From contig CAJXEF010000037.1 in NCBI GenBank assembly GCA_913052545.1, forward strand, positions 1 through 14,711: a DNA stretch of 14,711 nt. Reading direction: 5' to 3'. This document shows, piece after piece, positions 6,784 to 12,471 of the stretch (position 1 is its first letter; the number at the start of each line of letters is the position of its first letter). This DNA comes from an uncultured Chloroflexota bacterium (GTDB lineage: Bacteria > Chloroflexota > Dehalococcoidia > UBA3495). The notes under the pieces were generated by a model. That model was not told the origin of the DNA, searched no databases, and saw only the letters and a program-made list of their open reading frames with translations. The translations under genes were made by a program, and so were the position numbers.

Positions 6784-7044
6784 CTATGAAGCTGATGATA
6801 GTTCTTTCAATTCATACCTATATTCTTCTATAACTGGATTAGCTAGTAATTTTTGACACATGTCTTCGAGTAGTTTTTCAGCTTTGTTCCTATTTGTCTC
6901 GGCCAATCTGATTTCCAAAAATTTCCCTATTCTGACCCCAACTACGGAATTGAATCCTAGATTTTGCACTGCACCCATAACGGTGATTCCAGGAGGATCA
7001 TTAACAGTCGGTTTAAGGGTTACGAATACTTCTGCCAAAAACAA
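6784..7044 (-). CDS. purS: phosphoribosylformylglycinamidine synthase subunit PurS
   Basis: PurS is the small subunit that bridges PurL and PurQ in the three-part FGAM synthase of purine synthesis. The 86-aa length is normal. The family pattern is clear: an N-terminal strand FLAEVFVTLKPTVNDPPG, then GAVQNLGFNSVVGVRIGKF (about 24-42), and a C-terminal helix with NPVIEEYRYEL (about 69-79). The start is a TTG at 7042-7044, supported by AGGAG at 7051-7055 (minus strand, 6-nt spacer). The partners purQ and purL do not follow, although they often do; the next gene is the Asp-box protein. The 78-nt leader contains a perfect palindrome and a possible stem that would cover the ribosome binding site. 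Confidence 0.92.
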   Translation of the reverse strand: MFLAEVFVTLKPTVNDPPGITVMGAVQNLGFNSVVGVRIGKFLEIRLAETNRNKAEKLLEDMCQKLLANPVIEEYRYELKELSSAS

Positions 7045-7051
7045 AGTTGAC

Positions 7052-7117
7052 TCCTAGCGATGGTTACTTTTAATGAACAGCTGTTCTTCTATTTTACATA
7101 CCCAGGTTAAGCTAGGA
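7052..7117 (-). promoter_or_regulatory. possible RBS-sequestering leader structure upstream of purS
   Basis: On the minus strand TCCTAGC (7111-7117) is complementary over 7 nt to GCTAGGA (7052-7058), which includes most of the AGGAG ribosome binding site of purS. The 52-nt intervening loop holds the GAACAGCTGTTC palindrome. The pairing would hide the site. It is a sequence observation with no known riboswitch match. Confidence 0.25.
7075..7086. promoter_or_regulatory. 12-bp palindrome GAACAGCTGTTC upstream of purS
   Basis: This perfect palindrome lies 30 nt before the purS start, in the gap after the DUF3105 gene. A one-mismatch copy lies 33 nt before the purE start (11309-11320). GAAC-N4-GTTC is also the general form of the LexA box of many Gram-positive bacteria, so an operator role is plausible, but the cognate regulator is unknown. 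Confidence 0.4.
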
Positions 7118-7122
7118 AACAC

Positions 7123-7791
7123 CTAAGGCATTGCCCCGGCGGTTAAGCAGCTGATATTACCTTCAGGTCCCAGATTACCAGCGTAAGTTTCAAAAAACTT
7201 CTTTATACGTTCTTCGTCAATCCCTTCCATGGTATCTAAAATACCCCATGCAGCCATGGCCACGGTCCCTGATTCAATTTTTTCATAGAATCTAGTCACA
7301 CCGAGAGTGTTATTTAATCCTATACCCTTTAGTACATCCTTTAATCTTTCAATTTCAGATTCAGAAGAGAAATTGTAGCTAATCACGATGTTACTATGTT
7401 CTAAGTTGTGAACGATTCTTTCATTGGGTAACCCATCTTCGAAAAACCCACACTTAGAAGGTTGAGGCCAGTGGTTACCCGAGGTTGGAAGCGTAGCGTT
7501 GTACTCGACATCTGTCCCGTCGGTTATATGATCACGAGTAGCCATTATGTCCTGCTCGACGCCGATACCTTCTATGTGCTCCTCGCTCGAACCTTTGGTA
7601 ACTGCACCAGTCCCAAACCCCCCACTTCCTACTACAAATCCACCAATTACCAATATGGCTATTACTAGGGACGCTGACAAGTAAAGCCAATTAGTTTTTC
7701 TTTTACCTTGATTGAGCGACAGAGAAGCCGATGATCGGCTACTACCCGGCGCAACCCGGCCTCTCCGCCTACGATGTTTTGAAATGGGCAA
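7123..7791 (-). CDS. DUF3105 family membrane-anchored protein
   Basis: This 222-aa protein has a very basic N-terminus (KHRRRRGRV), one transmembrane segment at about residues 34-58 (LYLSASLVIAILVIGGFVVG), and an extracytoplasmic domain. The domain carries the DUF3105 marks: YNATLPTSGNHWP (about 97-109) and ERIVHNLEHSNIVISY (about 123-138). DUF3105 has no established function; the conserved His residues suggest a metal or redox site, which is my inference. The orientation would be N-in, C-out. The start is TTG at 7789-7791 with AGGAG behind it (5-nt spacer). It sits between purC and purS in the purine cluster, with short gaps, so it is probably cotranscribed although it has no obvious purine role. 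Confidence 0.82.
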   Translation of the reverse strand: MPISKHRRRRGRVAPGSSRSSASLSLNQGKRKTNWLYLSASLVIAILVIGGFVVGSGGFGTGAVTKGSSEEHIEGIGVEQDIMATRDHITDGTDVEYNATLPTSGNHWPQPSKCGFFEDGLPNERIVHNLEHSNIVISYNFSSESEIERLKDVLKGIGLNNTLGVTRFYEKIESGTVAMAAWGILDTMEGIDEERIKKFFETYAGNLGPEGNISCLTAGAMP

Positions 7792-7832
7792 CAGAACTCC
7801 TATCCATTAAAGATTTTTATACTACGTGAGGT

Positions 7833-8729
7833 TTAAAGTCTTTCACCTGTAATCCGATAATAAGCTTCCATATAACGTTCAGTCGTTTTTGAGATGACGT
7901 CTTCAGGGAGTTGAGGGGCTGGTGGCTCCTGATTCCACCCTTGTTCGGTTAAATAATCTCTTACGAATTGCTTATCATAGTTAGGTTGAGATTTCCCCGG
8001 ACCATATCCATCCATATCCCAGAAACGACTGGAATCGGGTGTTAACAACTCGTCTATTAATATTAATTCCCCATTGAGCGTACCAAACTCCATTTTGGTA
8101 TCCGCCAAGATTATTCTTCTGTTCTTCGCATATTCTTGAGCAAAAGCATAAACTTCTTTGCTGGCTTTTTCTAACTTTTGAGCCATTTCAACACCTACCA
8201 TGTCTATAACCTCTTGATCCGACATATTCACATCGTGCCCTTCCTCGGCTTTGGTTGTAGGGGTAAAGATTGGTGTTGGAAATGAGTCCCCTTCCACCAG
8301 GCCTTCCGGCATTGGCTTTCCAGATACCGTGCCTGACCGGCGATATTCTCCCCAGGCCGAGCCAGTAATATATCCTCTTACTATACATTCGATATCAATA
8401 CGCTCGGCTTTTTTAACTATCATCGATTGGCTAGCGATTTCAGGAGAGATCGCTGACATTATGCTACTATCCTTGTATTGGTCTTTCACATTTGGACCAT
8501 CAGCCAAGCCAATGAAATGATTAGGTATTAAGTGATTGGTCTTCTCAAACCAAAACGCCGAAATACGGTTAAGAACTCGACCTTTATTTGAAACTGCATC
8601 AGGTAGCACCACGTCGAAAGCAGATATCCGGTCAGTTGCTACGATTAACAGCAGTTCTTCATCGACTGGATAGGTATCGCGGACCTTTCCCCTGTGAAGT
8701 AAATTAGGCAAGTTAGTTTCAAGCAACAT
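7833..8729 (-). CDS. purC: phosphoribosylaminoimidazole-succinocarboxamide synthase (PurC)
   Basis: PurC joins CAIR and aspartate, using ATP, to give SAICAR. The 298-aa length fits the longer, yeast ADE1-like group rather than the roughly 240-aa E. coli form. Visible motifs are the glycine-loop start HRGKVRDTY (12-20), TDRISAFD (32-39), signature 1 IECIVRGYITGS (113-124), the substrate loop TPTTKAEEGHD (156-166), signature 2 LADTKMEFG (208-216), and DELLTPDSSRFW (226-237). The ATG at 8727-8729 is fixed by an in-frame stop six nucleotides upstream; its ribosome binding site is weak (GATGAG). purB lies 57 nt upstream in the same direction, giving the consecutive pathway pair PurB-PurC. Confidence 0.97.
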   Translation of the reverse strand: MLLETNLPNLLHRGKVRDTYPVDEELLLIVATDRISAFDVVLPDAVSNKGRVLNRISAFWFEKTNHLIPNHFIGLADGPNVKDQYKDSSIMSAISPEIASQSMIVKKAERIDIECIVRGYITGSAWGEYRRSGTVSGKPMPEGLVEGDSFPTPIFTPTTKAEEGHDVNMSDQEVIDMVGVEMAQKLEKASKEVYAFAQEYAKNRRIILADTKMEFGTLNGELILIDELLTPDSSRFWDMDGYGPGKSQPNYDKQFVRDYLTEQGWNQEPPAPQLPEDVISKTTERYMEAYYRITGERL

Positions 8730-8786
8730 ATCTCATCGTCTATCAGGTGTTATTACGAGTTAAATCTAGCAATACAGTACACGTAT

Positions 8787-10103
8787 TTAATTTTGTCTAG
8801 CAGCTTCTACGGGTAACAATCCAACCCGTTCCAACGTTTGATCAACATACCGTGTGTAATACCCGTAATCAAACAATTCTTCCAATTCTTCAATTGAAAA
8901 TTGTTTAAGGGCGTCCGCATCAGATTTAAGGAGCTCTCTAAAATCCAATTGTTCATCCCAACTGCGCATGGCATTTTTTTGGACAACCTTATAAGCCTCC
9001 TCCCTTGCAACTCCTCGATCAACCAACGCCAGAAGCACACGTTGGCTAAAAACCAGACCTTTACTGTCCTCGATGTTAGCCCACATCTTATCGGGGAAAA
9101 CTCGGAGGTCAGCCATTATCCTAATAAAGAGACTCAATATGTAATCGAGAGCCAAACAAGAATCTGGCAAGATGATCCGTTCAGCGGAAGAATGACTTAT
9201 ATCTCTCTCCCCCCAAAGAGCTACGTTTTCTAAAGCTGTTACGCTATTCCCTCTGATCAATCTAGCTAATCCACAAATACGTTCAGAAAGTTCTGGGTTA
9301 CGTTTGTGAGGCATAGAAGAAGATCCAGTCTGCCCTTGCCCGAAAGGCTCTTCCAATTCATGTGTTTCTGTTCTTTGTAGTGACCTTATTTCGGTTGCAA
9401 ATTTCTCCAAAGAGGCCGCTACCATAGCTAGAGTAGTCACAAAATGAGCGTGCCTATCCCTCTGTATAATCTGGTTCGAAATAGGAGCAACCTGCAATCC
9501 AAGTCGTTCACATACTCTATCCTCTACTTGTGGTGAGATGGTGGCATGTGTCCCTACGGCACCAGATATTTTACCTACTCTGATGCTTTCACAGGCTTCT
9601 ATTAATCTGTTACGTTGCCTGCGCATCTCTTCCCACCAGAGAGCTAACTTTAGTCCGAGAGTTATTGGCTCTGCGTGGACTCCATGGGTACGGCCCATCA
9701 TTATTGTGTCTTTGTATTTAACCGCCTGTTTACCTAACACATCTATTGCCTGATCAATGTCTTTTAAGAGTAAATCCCCTGCTTCAACCAATTGCAAGGC
9801 TTGAGCCGTATCCAACATATCGTTAGATGTCATACCTAGATGCAACCACCTCCCCTCGGGACCCATAGTCTCAGTTACAGAAGTTAAAAATGCCGTAACG
9901 TCGTGCTTAGTAGTATCGAATATCTCCATCATGCGGACGTGGTTATATTTGGCATTCCTCAGACGAGTCATATCTTCCAAGGGAATTACACCTTCTTCGA
10001 CCCACGCCTCCGCCACAGCCAATTCCACCTGAAGCCATTGACCATATTTGTTCTCATCCGACCAAACCTTTTTCATTTCCGGTCGCGAATACCGGTCGAT
10101 CAC
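8787..10103 (-). CDS. purB: adenylosuccinate lyase (PurB)
   Basis: PurB cleaves fumarate from SAICAR to give AICAR and from adenylosuccinate to give AMP. The 438-aa protein has the fumarate-lyase superfamily signature GSSSMPHKRNP (260-270), the flexible loop that closes over the substrate. It also has TTKHDVTAF (64-72), with a conserved His, and MMGRTHGVHAEP (135-146), with the catalytic-region His residues. Length and motifs match the short bacterial type. The GTG start at 10101-10103 follows a perfect AGGAGG (10111-10116, 7-nt spacer). It lies between the HAD phosphatase and purC; I found no convincing promoter in the 59-nt gap upstream, so readthrough from upstream is likely. Confidence 0.97.
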   Translation of the reverse strand: MIDRYSRPEMKKVWSDENKYGQWLQVELAVAEAWVEEGVIPLEDMTRLRNAKYNHVRMMEIFDTTKHDVTAFLTSVTETMGPEGRWLHLGMTSNDMLDTAQALQLVEAGDLLLKDIDQAIDVLGKQAVKYKDTIMMGRTHGVHAEPITLGLKLALWWEEMRRQRNRLIEACESIRVGKISGAVGTHATISPQVEDRVCERLGLQVAPISNQIIQRDRHAHFVTTLAMVAASLEKFATEIRSLQRTETHELEEPFGQGQTGSSSMPHKRNPELSERICGLARLIRGNSVTALENVALWGERDISHSSAERIILPDSCLALDYILSLFIRIMADLRVFPDKMWANIEDSKGLVFSQRVLLALVDRGVAREEAYKVVQKNAMRSWDEQLDFRELLKSDADALKQFSIEELEELFDYGYYTRYVDQTLERVGLLPVEAARQN

Positions 10104-10162
10104 AGGTAAGCCTCCTATATTTACATTATTTTAGAATAAACCCTAGCACTTGACCCTTAATA

Positions 10163-10816
10163 TTATGAACCTTCACGGCTATATGTACGTAGCAATTCAA
10201 TTACAGCACCGAAATCCGAAAAGGGTCTGAACGGTATGCCTTGCTGTTGGCATTCCTTAGCTAAAACGCTATGGGCAAACACCTCATCAGCTTCGACCGC
10301 GGCTTCAAAATCAGACCTACCGTCACCTATATAGATCACTTTATACCCTTTGTCTTGGAACCGGTTCACTATCAATCCTTTAGAATTACCTCGCTCGGGA
10401 TCATCCGGATAGGTAAACGTATACTCATATCGCAAGCCTTCTGGAGAAAACTCTGTATTGACCGCGTAAACAGGAATCTGATCAAACCCGTATTTTTCCA
10501 AAAGAGCCTCAATATAAAAATCTAATCCCTGGCTAACAATCGCCATTGGATAATTGTATTTATTACAATGTTGCCATACCTCGCCAAAATAGGGCCGAAA
10601 ACTTGCATGCTGCTTTACATAATCCCACATTTGAGACCGATCCGCTAGAATATTACGGAAAGTAATCTCCTGGTATTCCTTAAGGGTCAATTCGCCAGAT
10701 CGAAAGCGTCCGCGGATATCCATCCAAGACGGATCTCCAAATTTGTTAAGCAATAACTCAGCTACGTTTTGAAAAGCAGCTGTATCGTCAAAATCAGTGA
10801 GAACTGCTAAAGACAT
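10163..10816 (-). CDS. HAD-superfamily phosphatase (PSPase / MtnX-like)
   Basis: This 217-aa cytoplasmic HAD phosphatase has all four motifs. Motif I is DFDDT (nucleophile Asp8, acid/base Asp10), motif II Ser95 in VSQG, motif III Lys146, and motif IV GDGRSD (164-169). The cap region between motifs I and II, with GELTLKEYQE, places it in the C1-capped group with phosphoserine phosphatase and MtnX-like enzymes. The substrate cannot be assigned. Its ATG follows the purE stop directly (TAA-ATG, no gap) without a clear ribosome binding site, so its translation should depend on purE. That coupling suggests a role linked to purine intermediates, for example dephosphorylating a ribonucleotide, but this is inference only. 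Confidence 0.85.
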   Translation of the reverse strand: MSLAVLTDFDDTAAFQNVAELLLNKFGDPSWMDIRGRFRSGELTLKEYQEITFRNILADRSQMWDYVKQHASFRPYFGEVWQHCNKYNYPMAIVSQGLDFYIEALLEKYGFDQIPVYAVNTEFSPEGLRYEYTFTYPDDPERGNSKGLIVNRFQDKGYKVIYIGDGRSDFEAAVEADEVFAHSVLAKECQQQGIPFRPFSDFGAVIELLRTYSREGS

Positions 10817-11275
10817 TTAACTTGCTTGTAACTCTTTCCGATAATTTTCAAAGGATTCTCGAATGTCATCATGTTTTATGCCTAAAACCTGCGCAGCAAA
10901 TAACGCGGCGTTTCTTGCACCCCACGACCCGACTGCCATACAGGCAACCGGAACACCTGGCGGCATTTGCGCTGTAGCCATTAAAGCATCTATACCATTC
11001 AAATCACTTGATGCCAACGGTATACCGATAACCGGAATGGTACTCCATGCAGCTAGGACACCTCCTAAAGCAGCGGACCCTCCCGCAGCTGAAATGAACA
11101 CCTCTATCCCTCTTTCACGCGCTGAGAGTGCATATTCTCGAACCCGTTCTGGGTTACGGTATGCAGACATAACCCTCACTTCATAATCAACCTTGAGTTG
11201 ATCCAAAGTATCTATAGCGGCCTGAACAACAGGCTCATCTGAAGAACTACTCATGACTAACCCTAATAATGGCAG
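10817..11275 (-). CDS. purE: PurE-like N5-CAIR mutase with CTG start and altered active site
   Basis: PurE moves the carboxylate of N5-CAIR (or CO2 in class II) to give CAIR. The frame opens after a TAG at 11288-11290. A perfect AGGAGG (11284-11289) is followed 8 nt later by CTG, then PLLGLVMSSSSDEP, which matches the first strand and phosphate loop of the family (E. coli ARVAIVMGSKSDW). The only ATG (11254) would remove that strand, so I choose CTG 11275 (152 aa). The body is clearly PurE: NGIDALMATAQMPPGVPVA and ARNAALFAAQ. Key positions differ: SAYRNP has Tyr39 where E. coli has catalytic His45, GGSAALGG replaces GGAAHLPG, and the GSxSD glycine is Ser. Activity is therefore uncertain. No purK is visible. 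The next gene abuts it. Confidence 0.88.
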   Translation of the reverse strand: MPLLGLVMSSSSDEPVVQAAIDTLDQLKVDYEVRVMSAYRNPERVREYALSARERGIEVFISAAGGSAALGGVLAAWSTIPVIGIPLASSDLNGIDALMATAQMPPGVPVACMAVGSWGARNAALFAAQVLGIKHDDIRESFENYRKELQAS

Positions 11276-11283
11276 TTGATTTT

Positions 11284-11289
11284 CCTCCT
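11284..11289 (-). promoter_or_regulatory. purE: ribosome binding site that decides the purE start
   Basis: AGGAGG on the minus strand overlaps the in-frame TAG that closes the reading frame upstream. It lies 8 nt before the CTG at 11273-11275. The ATG at 11252-11254 is 29 nt away, too far for this site. Confidence 0.75.
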
Positions 11290-11307
11290 ATAGTATATTT
11301 CTTTTAC

Positions 11308-11321
11308 TGAACAGCGGTTCA
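11308..11321. promoter_or_regulatory. near-palindrome TGAACAGCGGTTCA upstream of purE
   Basis: Five-nt arms TGAAC and GTTCA flank AGCG. The inner 12 nt (GAACAGCGGTTC, 11309-11320) differ by one base from the perfect palindrome upstream of purS, and the distance to the start is nearly the same (33 against 30 nt). It is a candidate operator. The remainder of the 102-nt gap holds only an imperfect GCCAC/GTGGC hairpin (11335-11363). Confidence 0.4.
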
Positions 11322-11377
11322 CGACTAACCAATTGCCACAGTTCGCTAACAAGCTAAGGTGGCTGGTCGTAACTCCA

Positions 11378-11833
11378 TCAGAGATCTAGTTCCTCTTTGA
11401 ACGCGGTGATAAGTGCAGATTTTAATGATTCTGGATCAGGTCTGATTTCCACCTCATTCACCTGCACTGAGATCCCCTGTTCTCCTAATTCTACATCAAC
11501 CGCTATCTCGCATAACCCAGATTCTTGCCAAGTCAAAATAGTAGACACATAATCAGCATCATCAAAATCATCCATTGACTCATCAAGCCCACTAGCGTCA
11601 TCATCAGATTCTTCTTCCCAGGATTGTAAATACGAAATAGTTCCTTGTCCCTCAAGTAAAACAGTGTTAATTTGAGACAGCAAACTTGATATATCCATGG
11701 CATCAGCCTGATTCACCAATTCTAATCGCTTCTCAGCTAAACCATCAGCAATAGCCTGCCAATCTGTTCTAAGTTTATCTCGAGCGTCCGTTAAATCAGA
11801 CTTGAGATTAACCAGGGTATCCATCCACTCCAT
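11378..11833 (-). CDS. unrecognised acidic 151-aa protein
   Basis: I do not recognise this family. The N-terminal 60 residues look helical and could form a coiled coil (TLVNLKSDLTDARDKL, then GLAEKRLELVNQ). A strongly acidic linker follows (about 73-93, rich in Asp/Glu/Ser). The last 55 residues alternate like beta strands (CEIAVDVELGEQGISVQVNEVEI) and end in a short helix. There is no signal peptide or membrane segment, so it is probably a soluble cytoplasmic protein. The ATG at 11831-11833 has overlapping AGGAGG sites at 11838-11846, which makes it a convincing gene. It lies between the 191-aa gene and purE in the purine cluster, in the same direction. Confidence 0.72.
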   Translation of the reverse strand: MEWMDTLVNLKSDLTDARDKLRTDWQAIADGLAEKRLELVNQADAMDISSLLSQINTVLLEGQGTISYLQSWEEESDDDASGLDESMDDFDDADYVSTILTWQESGLCEIAVDVELGEQGISVQVNEVEIRPDPESLKSALITAFKEELDL

Positions 11834-11895
11834 TAGACCTCCTCCTATTTTAACGCCTGTTAGTCAACGATTTGATCGGTATACTTTATCCTGAT

Positions 11896-12471
11896 CTACC
11901 TCGTAATGGCATAGCAATATTCATCGACTGAGATGAAATCAGGGAGTCCTGTGACACGACGTATTTCCATCAAAGCATCTAACAAGTCTAAATAAGCAAG
12001 ACCCACATGACCCTTGCCGAAGTTAAGTGGACAATTTCCAAATATCTTTAAGGCTTTTACCACATAGGGCTGCCAAATCCCAAAAAGCGATGGTTCTCTT
12101 AAGCACAACAAAAACGTCACAAATTCCTTGTCAAAACCACCACAATGATAAGCTCCATCGAGAGCAACACATTCAGCAAACCGACCTTCTAATGAAACAG
12201 GATCGTATAGCAAGAAATCCAGCGATTCTCGTATTTCATCAATCTTGTTTGCACCAAATGCCTTTATCCCCTTGGATCCTGATGCGCGAAACATTACTAA
12301 ACTGTGTTCTAACGAAAGGTATGGCAAGGTATTCTGGTCTAGCCATCCACGCCATTTCTCAAATTCTCCCCACCGCTTTTTCCTGAAACCGGCGAGTAAT
12401 CCGTTGCTAGACACTGTTACAAATGTTTGCCATAGATCAGAGTGTTTTATATTGTAGTTGTCGGAGCCCAC
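11896..12471 (-). CDS. unrecognised 191-aa protein overlapping purD
   Basis: I cannot name this family. It is soluble, with no signal peptide, and rich in Trp, Phe and Leu. Its C-terminal half has EFVTFLLCLREPSLFGIW (116-133), VVKALKIFG (137-145) and a final SVDEYCYAI (181-189). This order loosely recalls the helical domain seen in some McrB/EVE-associated nucleic-acid proteins (a conserved aromatic-Pro, an A-L-x-x-x-G and a final D-x-x-x-Y/W). The likeness is from memory and weak. The GTG start at 12469-12471 lies 25 nt inside purD in another frame, with AAGGTGGG only 2 nt upstream, so translational coupling to purD is likely. A later start is possible. Confidence 0.65.
   Translation of the reverse strand: MGSDNYNIKHSDLWQTFVTVSSNGLLAGFRKKRWGEFEKWRGWLDQNTLPYLSLEHSLVMFRASGSKGIKAFGANKIDEIRESLDFLLYDPVSLEGRFAECVALDGAYHCGGFDKEFVTFLLCLREPSLFGIWQPYVVKALKIFGNCPLNFGKGHVGLAYLDLLDALMEIRRVTGLPDFISVDEYCYAITR

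Noticed and set aside
10104..10162. Internal promoter before purB
   Set aside because: AT-rich -10-like words (TAAAAT) are present, but no -35 lies at a suitable distance.
11322..11370. Large imperfect hairpin between the acidic gene and purE (GCCAC/GTGGC plus outer CCA/TGG and CGA/TCG pairs)
   Set aside because: Only the inner 5 bp are continuous, the rest needs several bulges, and no T-tract follows, so I do not call it a terminator or riboswitch.
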